From Rhizobium sp. WYCCWR10014 (GTDB lineage: Bacteria > Pseudomonadota > Alphaproteobacteria > Rhizobiales > Rhizobiaceae), in contig NZ_LXFU01000045.1 in the NCBI RefSeq assembly GCF_001657485.1, positions 174,962 through 238,961 of the forward strand: a DNA stretch of 64,000 nt, given 5' to 3'. Below the pieces are notes generated by a model. The model had not been told where the DNA came from. It searched no databases and worked only from the letters and a program-made list of their open reading frames with translations. Below are positions 24,029-32,718 of the stretch, in pieces (the stretch's first letter is position 1; every line of letters begins with the position of its first letter). The position numbers and the translations under genes are program-made.

Positions 24029-25732
24029 ATGTCAGTAGCTACCCCCTCCCGCGAGGATTTCGCGGCTCTTCTCGAAGAGTCCTTTGCCAAGAACGACCTG
24101 GCTGAAGGCTATGTCACCAAGGGCATCGTCACGGGCATCGAGAAGGACGTCGCCGTTGTCGACGTCGGCCTGAAGGTTGAAGGCCGCATCGCGCTCAAGG
24201 AATTCGGCGCGCGCGCCAAGGACGGCCTGTTGAAGGTCGGCGACGAAGTCGAAGTTTACGTCGAGCGTATCGAAAACGCGCTTGGCGAAGCCGTTCTGTC
24301 GCGCGAGAAGGCTCGCCGCGAAGAAAGCTGGGTCAAGCTCGAAGCCAAGTTCGAAGCTGGCGAGCGCGTCGAAGGCGTGATCTTCAACCAGGTCAAGGGC
24401 GGCTTCACGGTCGACCTCGACGGTGCGATCGCCTTCCTGCCGCGTTCTCAGGTCGATATTCGCCCGATCCGCGACGTGACCCCGCTGATGCACAATCCGC
24501 AGCCCTTCGAAATCCTCAAGATGGACAAGCGCCGCGGCAACATCGTGGTTTCGCGCCGTACGGTTCTGGAAGAATCCCGTGCCGAGCAGCGTTCTGAAAT
24601 CGTTCAGAACCTCGAAGAAGGCCAGGTTGTTGACGGCGTCGTCAAGAACATCACCGATTACGGTGCGTTCGTTGACCTCGGCGGCATCGACGGCCTGCTG
24701 CACGTCACCGACATGGCATGGCGCCGTGTGAACCATCCGTCGGAAATCCTGAACATCGGCCAGCAGGTCAAGGTTCAGATCATCCGCATCAACCAGGAAA
24801 CCCACCGTATCTCGCTCGGCATGAAGCAGCTCGAGAGCGATCCGTGGGATGGCATCCAGGCGAAGTATCCGGAAGGCAAGAAGATTTCCGGTACCGTCAC
24901 GAACATCACCGACTATGGTGCGTTCGTCGAACTGGAGCCGGGCATCGAAGGCCTGATCCACATCTCGGAAATGTCCTGGACGAAGAAGAACGTTCACCCC
25001 GGCAAGATCCTGTCCACGAGCCAGGAAGTCGAAGTCGTCGTTCTCGAAGTCGACCCGTCCAAGCGCCGTATTTCGCTCGGCCTCAAGCAGACGCTGGAAA
25101 ATCCGTGGGCAGCATTCGCCCGCAGCCATCCGGCCGGCACTGAAGTCGAAGGCGAAGTCAAGAACAAGACCGAATTCGGCCTGTTCATCGGCCTCGACGG
25201 CGATGTCGACGGCATGGTGCACCTCTCCGACCTCGACTGGAACCGTCCGGGCGAACAGGTCATCGAGGAGTTCAACAAGGGTGACGTCGTCAAGGCCGTC
25301 GTTCTCGACGTCGATGTCGAGAAGGAACGCATCTCGCTCGGCATCAAGCAGCTCGGCAAGGATGCAGTCGGCGACGCCGCTGCTTCTGGCGACCTGCGCA
25401 AGAATGCAGTCGTTTCCTGCGAAGTGATCGCGGTCAACGACGGCGGTGTCGAAGTGAAGCTCGTCAACCACGAAGACATCACTTCCTTCATCCGTCGCGC
25501 CGACCTCGCTCGCGACCGCGACGAACAGCGCCCTGAGCGCTTCTCGGTCGGCCAGGTCTTCGACGCCCGCGTCACCAACTTCTCCAAGAAGGACCGTAAG
25601 ATCATGCTGTCCATCAAGGCTCTGGAGATTGCGGAAGAGAAGGAAGCCGTTGCCCAGTTCGGTTCGTCCGACAGCGGCGCTTCGCTCGGCGACATCCTGG
25701 GCGCAGCCCTGAAGAACCGCGGCGGCGAATAA
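24029..25732 (+). CDS. rpsA: 30S ribosomal protein S1
   Basis: The 567-residue protein helps the 30S subunit bind structured mRNA leaders. Six S1 repeats can be followed: about 30-100 (GYVTKGIVTGIEKDVAVVDV), 117-183, 204-272 (VVDGVVKNITDYGAFVDLGG), 289-359 (ISGTVTNITDYGAFVELEPG), 376-446 and 460-540. The middle repeats carry the classic VKNITDYGAFVDL signature. Length and order match alphaproteobacterial S1. A strong hairpin with T-rich tail lies about 26 bases after the stop. Codon use is biased to GC-rich and preferred codons, as expected for a highly expressed gene. Confidence 0.97.
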   Translation: MSVATPSREDFAALLEESFAKNDLAEGYVTKGIVTGIEKDVAVVDVGLKVEGRIALKEFGARAKDGLLKVGDEVEVYVERIENALGEAVLSREKARREESWVKLEAKFEAGERVEGVIFNQVKGGFTVDLDGAIAFLPRSQVDIRPIRDVTPLMHNPQPFEILKMDKRRGNIVVSRRTVLEESRAEQRSEIVQNLEEGQVVDGVVKNITDYGAFVDLGGIDGLLHVTDMAWRRVNHPSEILNIGQQVKVQIIRINQETHRISLGMKQLESDPWDGIQAKYPEGKKISGTVTNITDYGAFVELEPGIEGLIHISEMSWTKKNVHPGKILSTSQEVEVVVLEVDPSKRRISLGLKQTLENPWAAFARSHPAGTEVEGEVKNKTEFGLFIGLDGDVDGMVHLSDLDWNRPGEQVIEEFNKGDVVKAVVLDVDVEKERISLGIKQLGKDAVGDAAASGDLRKNAVVSCEVIAVNDGGVEVKLVNHEDITSFIRRADLARDRDEQRPERFSVGQVFDARVTNFSKKDRKIMLSIKALEIAEEKEAVAQFGSSDSGASLGDILGAALKNRGGE

Positions 25733-25757
25733 GCCTCGCATCCGCCTTTGAATTGAA

Positions 25758-25793
25758 GAACCCGCCGGAGCGATCCGGCGGGTTCTTCATTTT
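25758..25793 (+). terminator. Rho-independent terminator after rpsA
   Basis: A perfect 12-bp stem GAACCCGCCGGA/TCCGGCGGGTTC with a four-base loop (25758-25785) is followed by TTCATTTT. It ends the aroA-cmk-rpsA unit and may also stop transcripts from the leftward gene that ends at 25881. Confidence 0.85.
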
Positions 25794-25880
25794 CAGGCGA
25801 TGGAGAAGCGCAGAACCGCTCTATCCTCTTGTTTTTACGCAATCCCTGGCAAAGCGCTTCGCACTTTTCCTGGAATTGCT

Positions 25881-27419
25881 CTATTCCCAGCCGACCATGC
25901 GCTGATAGAGCGCATAGACCGGGTCGGCTGCCGCGCCTGGCTGATAAGCCGACGGTTCGGCATCAATCATCCTCGGCGTCCTGCGCTCGGGTGCGGCGGC
26001 GGTTTCTTCAGCGTCGGGCTCGGCGTCTTCGCCGCCGGACTGCGCCTGCTGCTGATCCTCGGACGTATCGTCGCCGTGGTGCTGATGCTGGTGGTGCGTT
26101 TCGCCTGCCTTCTCATTCGACGGCGTATCCTTGGCGAACTGGTAAGGCAGCTGGCTATAGGCAAATCCCTCCGGCATCCTTGCCGCCAGCGGCACATAGG
26201 AAGCTTCGGCTGTCGCGGGAACCGGCATCGTCTGCGGTTGCGCGGAGATTTCTTTCGGCTGACGAACGGCCACGGGCTCGATATCCATCTGCGGTGGGCG
26301 AAGTGCTGCGGATTGGCGAGGATCGGGTGCGGGGAATTCGGCTGGTTGCCTGGTCAAGGTTTCGGTCGCGTCGCTGATGACGGCGTCGTCGAGGATCGTA
26401 TCGATCTCCACGGCCGCCTCGACGGGAACATCCTCCAGCACGGTTTCGATGTCCTGCTCGCGGATGATGGTGGCGATCATCTCGGAGACCTCTTCGGTCA
26501 TGGAGGCGACAATTCCTGCCCAGTTCCTGGGAATGACAGGATCAACCTTTTCCGACATCGCGCGGGGTTGAATGGCAGCCGGCTCCGGCGTTTCCGGCGT
26601 ATCGTCGGCCGCTGTGGCTTCCGTCGGCAACGGTTGCTCGACTTCGATCTCCTGCGGCGCAGATTTTTCCGGGGCGACCTCCCTCGTGGTCGCCGGGGCG
26701 GATTGAGCCCGGTTCTCAGCCTTCGGCGCTTCCGGATCGGCAGCTTCCACGGCTTCGGCGATGACCGCTTCTTCGACGGCCGCCAAAGCTGCGGCCTCGA
26801 TCAGCGAATCGGCTGACGCGGGCGCCGTGTCTGCCGGCTGACGCATGGCGGCGGGCAGCCTGTCCTCATGCAGTCTTATCTCGGGGCGAGCTTCGGCGCG
26901 CATCGGCGAAGCGTCATTCTGGCCATAGGAGCGGACGACGGCGCGGGCGGCGAGGTCGCGATCCTTATAGCGGACAATCTCCAGATAGGCGACGATGCGA
27001 GCGGCTTCAGGGCCTGTCGGGTTCTTCAGGGCCTCGGCGATCGTCCGGAGCGGCACGCTATGCCCATTCTCGGTGAGCTGGCGCTCGACCTCGTCGATCC
27101 TGGCGGTTGGCAGCCGCCGGATGGCATCGGCAAGCCGGGAGGCGAAGGCAAGATTGCTCTCGTCCTCGCCACGATCCAGCGAGATCGAGCGGCCTGCCGC
27201 ATCGATGACATCGAAAAGGGCTTCGACCATGCGCTCGCGCGCCGCAAGGAGCAGAATATTGAGCTTGCCTGCAATGGCGGAATTGAGGTCTGCGGCTTCG
27301 ACGGCGTTGACAGGCGGGGGCGCAATTACGGAGTGGCCGAGACCACTTGCGACGATCGCCGCTGTCTGACCCTGGGACGAAAAGCTTGCATTGGACGCTG
27401 CACGAACGGGAGTCAACAT
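25881..27419 (-). CDS. Hypothetical protein with Pro/Ala/Glu-rich disordered region
   Basis: The ATG at 27419 follows AAAGGAG at six bases; it gives about 512 residues. A helical N-terminal region runs from residue 45 to 165 (LNSAIAGKLNILLLAARERMVEALFDVIDAAG; later YLEIVRYKDRDLAARAVVRSYG), then comes a long low-complexity tail rich in Ala, Pro, Glu and Thr (about 190-480), including a His/Asp/Gln patch (HHQHQHHGDDTSEDQQQAQ). The C-terminus ends DPVYALYQRMVGWE. No domain is recognised, but this looks like a conserved rhizobial protein with a structured N-terminus. It converges with rpsA at the terminator. Confidence 0.65.
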   Translation of the reverse strand: MLTPVRAASNASFSSQGQTAAIVASGLGHSVIAPPPVNAVEAADLNSAIAGKLNILLLAARERMVEALFDVIDAAGRSISLDRGEDESNLAFASRLADAIRRLPTARIDEVERQLTENGHSVPLRTIAEALKNPTGPEAARIVAYLEIVRYKDRDLAARAVVRSYGQNDASPMRAEARPEIRLHEDRLPAAMRQPADTAPASADSLIEAAALAAVEEAVIAEAVEAADPEAPKAENRAQSAPATTREVAPEKSAPQEIEVEQPLPTEATAADDTPETPEPAAIQPRAMSEKVDPVIPRNWAGIVASMTEEVSEMIATIIREQDIETVLEDVPVEAAVEIDTILDDAVISDATETLTRQPAEFPAPDPRQSAALRPPQMDIEPVAVRQPKEISAQPQTMPVPATAEASYVPLAARMPEGFAYSQLPYQFAKDTPSNEKAGETHHQHQHHGDDTSEDQQQAQSGGEDAEPDAEETAAAPERRTPRMIDAEPSAYQPGAAADPVYALYQRMVGWE

Positions 27420-27650
27420 GGCATGCTCCTTTCGTAAAGTGACGATGAAAGCAGGCTCTAGAAAAGAACCGCGCTCATCCGGTCCCCTTGCATCCCAGCA
27501 GATCCTCCTGTCCGCATGACGCAGTTCCGGCGTCATCGAAATGCATAAAAATTAATAGGAATATTAATAAACAGGCGTTAATGAATCGCTAACGGCTGCG
27601 GACAAGCCTGCCGCACGGCTATCAGCAAACGCAGAATGAAGGCAATTCGC

Positions 27651-28277
27651 TCAGCTATGAGCGAAGATATCGGCCTCTTCCCAGCCGAGCAGGTCGAGCT
27701 TGGCGCGGGTCGGCAGGAATTCGAAGCAGGCCGTCGCATGATCATGGCGGCCGTCGCGGATCAGGCGTTCCGTCAGCTTATCGCGCAACGCATGCAGATA
27801 AAGCACGTCGGAGGCGGCATATTCGAGCTGGGCCGGAGATAGCCTCTCGGCCGCCCAATCGGAAGATTGCTGCGCCTTGGAGACATCGACATCGAGCATC
27901 TCCTTGAGATTATCCTTGAGGCCGTGACGATCCGTATAGGTCCGGATCAGGCGCGAGGCGATCTTGGTGCAGAAAACCGGGGTCGTCGTGACGCCGAAAG
28001 TATGGAAGAGCACGGCAATATCGAAGCGGCCGTAATGAAAGATCTTCTGATGGGTGGGGTCTTCGAGCAGGGCGACGAGATTGGGCGCCTCTTTCTGGCC
28101 GGCGGCGATGCGGATGATATCGGCGGTGCCGTCCCCCGGCGAAAGCTGGACGACGCAGAGCCGGTCACGGCGCGGCACCAGGCCAAGCGTTTCGGTGTCG
28201 ATCGCAATCGCGCCGGTGTAGCGGGCGGCATCGGCCGCGGAAATATCGCCTTCGTGGTAACGTATGGTGGCCGCCAT
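27651..28277 (-). CDS. rnd: Short ribonuclease D (DEDDy 3'-5' exonuclease)
   Basis: The start ATG 28277 gives 208 residues. Active-site residues of the DEDDy fold are all visible: D27 and E29 in AIDTETLGL, D86 in FHYGRFDIAVL, and Y153 with D157 in YAASDVLYLHAL. The C-terminal HRDC domain of long RNase D is missing; the short form is common in Alphaproteobacteria. It should trim 3' ends of RNAs such as tRNA precursors. A palindromic element lies between it and the regulator gene upstream. Confidence 0.9.
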   Translation of the reverse strand: MAATIRYHEGDISAADAARYTGAIAIDTETLGLVPRRDRLCVVQLSPGDGTADIIRIAAGQKEAPNLVALLEDPTHQKIFHYGRFDIAVLFHTFGVTTTPVFCTKIASRLIRTYTDRHGLKDNLKEMLDVDVSKAQQSSDWAAERLSPAQLEYAASDVLYLHALRDKLTERLIRDGRHDHATACFEFLPTRAKLDLLGWEEADIFAHS

Positions 28278-28351
28278 GAGACTGTCTTTCGTACGAATGC
28301 ATCTCTTTGGGCTATAGCGCAAAGGCGCAGAGTGCGAAACCGCTTTGCTAC

Positions 28352-28402
28352 GGTAGAGCGCAATGTGTCCTCTGGACGCACAAAGGACGCTCTACCTTTT
28401 TT
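28352..28402. repeat. Palindromic intergenic element with T-run
   Basis: Arms GGTAGAGCG (28352-28360) and CGCTCTACC (28388-28396) enclose an inner GTGTCC/GGAC pairing and are followed by TTTTTT. As a terminator it faces right, but both neighbouring genes read left, so its use as a terminator there is doubtful. It resembles the short mobile palindromes spread through rhizobial intergenic space. Confidence 0.55.
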
Positions 28403-28463
28403 AATCTCTGCATCGCGCTTTCCGGAAATCGATTTCGATTTTTTCGGGCCGACGCGCCGCGGT

Positions 28464-29273
28464 TCAGAATGTCGGCGGCGTATTGATCCAGAGCAACACG
28501 GTTTCGCCATCGTGGCGGTTGCGCCAGGAATGATCGCGGCGGCTTTCGAAATAGAGTGAATCGCCGGGCCCGAGATCGAAGAACTGATCGCCGTCGAGCA
28601 CCAGTTCGAGCCGGCCGGACAGAACATGCATGAATTCCTCGCCCTCGTGGCGATAGGCGCCCTCGCTGGCAGCGCCCGGCGCCAACACGAAACGATGGCA
28701 GTCCATCATCCTGCGGCCTTCGGCGAGGAGTTGCACCGCAACACCCGGCGTCGTTTCCGGCCACCTGCGCCATTCACCGGCGCGCACTAGCGCCGGTACC
28801 TCCCCGCTTTCCTCACCCGAGAGGCGCGAGACGGTGGTGCCGTAATACTCGGCCAGATCGTGCAGCGTCTTGAAGCTGACGCCCTGCGAGGTGCGTTCCA
28901 GCGTCGAGAGCGTCGACGAGGTGACGCCGATGTCGCCGGCCACCTGATCGAGGGTCTTGCCGCTCGCATGGCGCAGGCTGCGCAGCTTGCGGCCGAGGCC
29001 GGTATCCTGGCTTGCCTCGGCGCCATCGGCGGAAGGTTCTTCGCTCTCCAACGCCTCGCGGATTGCCGCGGGATTGAGCCCACGCTCGACACGATACCAG
29101 GAGATGCGCTTCAGCCGCGCCACATCGTCGGCGCTGTATTGCCGATGGCCGGTTTCGGAACGACCGGGAACCACCAGACCCTGACTTTCCCAGAGACGCA
29201 GCGTCGAGGCCGAAACGCCCGCCAGCCGCGCGGCTTCCGCCACCTTGTAGCGTACAGGCCCATTATCATTCAT
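28464..29273 (-). CDS. MerR-XRE-cupin three-domain transcription regulator
   Basis: The 269-residue protein joins a MerR-type winged helix (residues 8-65, VAEAARLAGVSASTLRLWESQGLVV), an XRE-type HTH (94-150, LGRKLRSLRHASGKTLDQVAGDIGV) and a C-terminal cupin (about 178-265, YRHEGEEFMHVLSGRLELVLDGD and PGDSLYF). XRE-cupin regulators of polyamine and GABA use (PuuR type) are well known; the MerR extension is the less usual part. It lies divergent from gabT with inverted repeats between, so it probably controls gabT-gabD in response to an amine, GABA or related ligand bound in the cupin. Confidence 0.85.
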   Translation of the reverse strand: MNDNGPVRYKVAEAARLAGVSASTLRLWESQGLVVPGRSETGHRQYSADDVARLKRISWYRVERGLNPAAIREALESEEPSADGAEASQDTGLGRKLRSLRHASGKTLDQVAGDIGVTSSTLSTLERTSQGVSFKTLHDLAEYYGTTVSRLSGEESGEVPALVRAGEWRRWPETTPGVAVQLLAEGRRMMDCHRFVLAPGAASEGAYRHEGEEFMHVLSGRLELVLDGDQFFDLGPGDSLYFESRRDHSWRNRHDGETVLLWINTPPTF

Positions 29274-29367
29274 CCGAAACTGTCCCCGATTCCAATCGCC
29301 CCAGAACCTCCATCAAAAAGCGTGATGTTTGAAGCAAAAAATGCCGCTTGATTTCTTGCAGGAAAAA

Positions 29368-29406
29368 TGTAGGAACTTTCTACACATCTTGCAGAACTTA
29401 TGCAAG
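29368..29406. promoter_or_regulatory. Two palindromes upstream of gabT
   Basis: TGTAG-GAACTTT-CTACA (29368-29384) and CTTGCA-gaactta-TGCAAG (29388-29393 with 29401-29406) stand side by side between the MerR-XRE-cupin regulator and gabT, sharing the AACTT core. They are likely operators for the divergent regulator. Confidence 0.55.
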
Positions 29407-29443
29407 ATAGTTCTGAAGCCCCTTTTCAGCGCAGGAGCCATCG

Positions 29444-30724
29444 ATGACCGCGACCAGCCTTACCGACCGGAAGAACGCCGCTATTTCACGCGGCGTCGGC
29501 ATGACCACTCAGATCTATGCCGATCGTGCAGAGAATGCGGAGATCTGGGACAAGGAAGGCCGCCGCTACATCGATTTCGCCGCCGGCATCGCCGTTCTCA
29601 ATACCGGCCACCGCCATCCCCGGGTCATCGCAGCGGTCAAGGATCAGCTCGACCGCTTCACCCATACCTGCCATCAGGTGGTTCCCTACGAAAGCTACGT
29701 GCACCTTGCCGAACGGCTGAACGCGCTGCTGCCTGGTGATTTCGAGAAGAAGACGATTTTCGTCACGACGGGCGCCGAAGCGGTCGAGAACGCCGTCAAG
29801 ATCGCGCGCGCCGCAACCGGCCGCTCGGCCGTCATCGCCTTTGGCGGCGGCTTCCATGGCCGCACCTTCATGGGCATGGCACTGACCGGCAAGGTCGTGC
29901 CCTACAAGGTCGGCTTCGGCGCGATGCCGGGCGACGTGTTCCATATTCCGTTCCCGGTCGAGCTGCACGGCGTCACCGCCGATCAGTCGCTGGCGGCGTT
30001 GAAGAAGCTCTTCGCCGCCGATGTCGATCCGCAGCGCGTCGCCGCCATCATCATCGAGCCGGTGCAGGGCGAAGGCGGCTTCTATGCGGCCCCCGCCGCC
30101 TTCATGAAGGCGCTGCGCGAGCTCTGCGACCAGCACGGCATCCTGCTGATCGCCGACGAGGTGCAGACTGGTTTTGCCCGCACTGGCAGGATGTTCGCAA
30201 TGGATCACCACGAGGTGGCGCCTGACCTGACGACGATGGCAAAGAGCCTGGCCGGCGGCTTTCCGCTCGCCGCCGTCACCGGCCGCGCCGAAATCATGGA
30301 TGCGCCGGGACCGGGCGGGCTCGGCGGCACCTATGGCGGCAATCCGCTGGGTATCGCGGCCGCCCATGCCGTGCTCGACGTCATTGTCGACGAGGATCTC
30401 TGCAACCGGGCCAACCAGCTCGGCGGGCGGCTGAAGCAGCGGCTGGAATCGTTGCGCGAGACGGTGCCGGAGATCGTCGATATCCGCGGGCCGGGCTTCA
30501 TGAACGCCGTCGAATTCAACGACCGGACGACGGGACTGCCGAGCGCGGAATTCGCCAACCGGGTGCGGCTGATCGCGCTCGACAAGGGCCTGATCCTGCT
30601 CACCTGCGGCGTCCACGGAAACGTCATCCGCTTCCTCGCGCCGATCACCATTCAGGACGAAATCCTCGGCGAAGCGCTCGATATTCTCGAAGCCTCAATG
30701 CTGGAGGCGAGCGCGGGCAAGTGA
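29444..30724 (+). CDS. gabT: 4-aminobutyrate aminotransferase
   Basis: The 426-residue PLP enzyme moves the amino group of GABA to 2-oxoglutarate, giving succinic semialdehyde and glutamate. The class III pattern is clear: GHRHPRVIAAVKDQLD (55-70), FVTTGAEAVENAVKIARAATG (106-126), FHGRTFMGMALTGK (137-150), active-site Asp238 in LLIADEVQTGF and PLP-binding K267 in TTMAKSLAGGFP. The ATG at 29444 is preceded by AGGAGCCATCG. It is followed by the semialdehyde dehydrogenase gene 66 bases on, forming the standard GABA-use pair under the divergent regulator. Confidence 0.93.
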   Translation: MTATSLTDRKNAAISRGVGMTTQIYADRAENAEIWDKEGRRYIDFAAGIAVLNTGHRHPRVIAAVKDQLDRFTHTCHQVVPYESYVHLAERLNALLPGDFEKKTIFVTTGAEAVENAVKIARAATGRSAVIAFGGGFHGRTFMGMALTGKVVPYKVGFGAMPGDVFHIPFPVELHGVTADQSLAALKKLFAADVDPQRVAAIIIEPVQGEGGFYAAPAAFMKALRELCDQHGILLIADEVQTGFARTGRMFAMDHHEVAPDLTTMAKSLAGGFPLAAVTGRAEIMDAPGPGGLGGTYGGNPLGIAAAHAVLDVIVDEDLCNRANQLGGRLKQRLESLRETVPEIVDIRGPGFMNAVEFNDRTTGLPSAEFANRVRLIALDKGLILLTCGVHGNVIRFLAPITIQDEILGEALDILEASMLEASAGK

Positions 30725-30790
30725 CCGCACCGGAACCGGATTTCAATGGCTGCCGGCAACCGGCAGCCGCACTCCCAAGGAGGATATGAC

Positions 30791-32272
30791 ATGGCTTTCA
30801 CCACCGCACTGACCAAGCACGTTCCCTTCTCCTCGCCGTTTCTGCGCGATGCCGGCTATATCGACGGGGTCTGGACATCAGGCGATGCCACGAGGACTTT
30901 CGACGTGCTGAACCCGGCAACCGGCGAACTGCTCGCCTCGCTGCCCGATATGGGTGCGGCCGAGACCCGGGCAGCGATCGATGCGGCCCACGCAGCCCAG
31001 CCGGGCTGGGCTGCCCGTCCGGCCAAGGAGCGCAGCGCGATCCTGCGCAAATGGTTCGACCTGATGGTTGCCAATGCCGAAGAACTCGCGGCGATCCTGA
31101 CCGCCGAAATGGGCAAGCCGTTCCCGGAAGCGCGCGGCGAGATCCTTTATGCCGCGGCCTATATCGAATGGTATGCGGAAGAAGCCAAGCGCATCTACGG
31201 CGAGACGATCCCCGCGCCTTCCGACGATAAACGGATGATCGTCATCCGGCAGCCGGTCGGCGTCGTCGGCACGATCACGCCGTGGAATTTCCCGGCGGCG
31301 ATGATCACCCGCAAGATCGCCCCGGCGCTTGCCGTCGGCTGCACCGTGGTCTCGAAGCCCGCCGAACAGACGCCGCTGACGGCGATCGCGCTTGCCGTAC
31401 TCGCCGAGCAGGCCGGCATTCCGGCTGGCGTCTTCAACGTCATCGTCGGGGTCGACGGCCCGGCAATCGGCCGCGAGCTCTGCTGCAATGAAAAGGTGCG
31501 CAAGATCAGCTTCACCGGTTCGACGGAGGTCGGCCGTATCCTGATGCGGCAGTGCGCCGACCAGATCAAGAAGGTGAGCCTGGAGCTCGGCGGCAACGCA
31601 CCCTTCATCGTCTTCGACGATGCCGATCTCGACGCTGCCGTCGAGGGCGCGATCGCCTCCAAATACCGCAATGCCGGCCAGACCTGCGTCTGTGCCAACC
31701 GCCTCTATGTCCAGTCGAACGTCTATGACGCCTTTGCGGCCAAGCTTGCCGCCAAGGTCGCCGAGATGTCGGTCGGCGACGGCTTCAAGCCGGGTGTCGT
31801 GATCGGGCCGCTGATCGATGCGCAAGGCCTCGCCAAGGTGGAAGATCATGTCAGCGACGCGCTTTCCAAGGGCGCCAAGGTGCTGACCGGCGGCAAGCGC
31901 ATCGACGGCGCCGGCACCTTCTTCACGCCGACGGTGCTGACAGGCGTTGCGCGCGGCATGAAGGTGGCGCGGGAGGAGACCTTCGGGCCGGTGGCGCCGC
32001 TCTTTCGCTTCGACACGGTCGAGGATGTCATTCAACAGGCCAACGACACGGAGTTCGGTCTCGCCGCCTATTTCTATGCAGGTGATCTGAAGAAGGTCTG
32101 GCGGGTGGCGGAAGCGCTGGAATACGGCATGATCGGCATCAATACCGGCCTGATGTCATCCGAGACCGCGCCCTTCGGCGGCATCAAGCAATCCGGCCTC
32201 GGCCGCGAAGGCTCGCGGCACGGCGCCGACGACTATCTGGAAATGAAATATCTCTGCATTGGCGGCGTCTGA
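30791..32272 (+). CDS. gabD: Succinate-semialdehyde dehydrogenase (NADP+)
   Basis: The start ATG 30791 follows AAGGAGGATATGAC; an earlier in-frame ATG at 30746 lacks a ribosome site. The 493-residue ALDH oxidises succinic semialdehyde to succinate. Motifs: NFPAAMITRKIAPALAVGC (166-184), FTGSTEVGR (241-249), active-site E265 in LELGGNAP and nucleophile C299 in GQTCVCANR. It completes the GABA shunt begun by gabT and is probably cotranscribed with it. Confidence 0.93.
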   Translation: MAFTTALTKHVPFSSPFLRDAGYIDGVWTSGDATRTFDVLNPATGELLASLPDMGAAETRAAIDAAHAAQPGWAARPAKERSAILRKWFDLMVANAEELAAILTAEMGKPFPEARGEILYAAAYIEWYAEEAKRIYGETIPAPSDDKRMIVIRQPVGVVGTITPWNFPAAMITRKIAPALAVGCTVVSKPAEQTPLTAIALAVLAEQAGIPAGVFNVIVGVDGPAIGRELCCNEKVRKISFTGSTEVGRILMRQCADQIKKVSLELGGNAPFIVFDDADLDAAVEGAIASKYRNAGQTCVCANRLYVQSNVYDAFAAKLAAKVAEMSVGDGFKPGVVIGPLIDAQGLAKVEDHVSDALSKGAKVLTGGKRIDGAGTFFTPTVLTGVARGMKVAREETFGPVAPLFRFDTVEDVIQQANDTEFGLAAYFYAGDLKKVWRVAEALEYGMIGINTGLMSSETAPFGGIKQSGLGREGSRHGADDYLEMKYLCIGGV

Positions 32273-32305
32273 TCCGTCACATCACGGTGCAAAAAGCACC
32301 CCGGG

Positions 32306-32326
32306 CACGCGGCATTGCGCCGCGTG
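32306..32326. terminator. GC-rich hairpin between gabD and slyX
   Basis: Arms CACGCGGC (32306-32313) and GCCGCGTG (32319-32326) enclose a five-base loop, just after gabD and right before the convergent slyX stop. There is no T-run, so it may only slow polymerase or act in both directions. Confidence 0.35.
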
Positions 32327-32329
32327 TCG

Positions 32330-32539
32330 TCAATAGTGCGGCGGGCGGGTGATCGCTGGCGCGTCAAGCGACTGCTCCTCCAGCGACAGGAAGCGTTCGG
32401 TCAGCCGGTCGAGCTTGGTGCGCATCTGCTCGACGGTCTTCCATTGCTCGGCGAGCTGATCGGAAAGCTCTTCGATCGTCTTTGCCTGGTGGGCCAGCAT
32501 TTCTTCCAGCCGGGTAATTTGGTTCGTCTCGTCCGACAT
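32330..32539 (-). CDS. slyX: SlyX family protein
   Basis: The 69-residue protein is a single coiled coil (ITRLEEMLAHQAKTIEELSDQLAEQWKTVEQMRTKLDRLTERFLSL, residues 8-53) ending in the family-typical Pro-Pro-His-Tyr (RPPHY). SlyX proteins are small, conserved and of unclear function. The ATG at 32539 follows AGGAGGATCG. It is convergent with gabD. Confidence 0.9.
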   Translation of the reverse strand: MSDETNQITRLEEMLAHQAKTIEELSDQLAEQWKTVEQMRTKLDRLTERFLSLEEQSLDAPAITRPPHY

Positions 32540-32640
32540 CGATCCTCCTTTGCCGAAACCGGCAGAACAGATGGTTCTGCAAAGCGGAAATAGGCCGCCT
32601 CGTCAATGCTTTCCATGCCCGGTGCAGCCATGCGCAAAAC

Positions 32641-32656
32641 TGTACCGTTTGGTTAC
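32641..32656. promoter_or_regulatory. Weak copy of the TetR-type operator upstream of uxaC
   Basis: TGTACCGTTTGGTTAC keeps the right half-site GGTTAC exactly and only half of the left arm of the two better sites at 44444 and 45310. It lies 63-78 bases before the uxaC start. It could bring uxaC into the same regulon, or be chance. Confidence 0.35.
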
Positions 32657-32718
32657 TAAAAGACCTTGCCGCGCCTGATGTTGTGGGGTAGGCCGTTATC
32701 CATCAGGGAGGAATACTG

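Noticed and set aside
24032..25741. 569-codon open frame antisense to rpsA
   Set aside because: It is the mirror of a highly biased GC-rich ribosomal gene; the product is low-complexity Asp/Leu/Val and no family matches.
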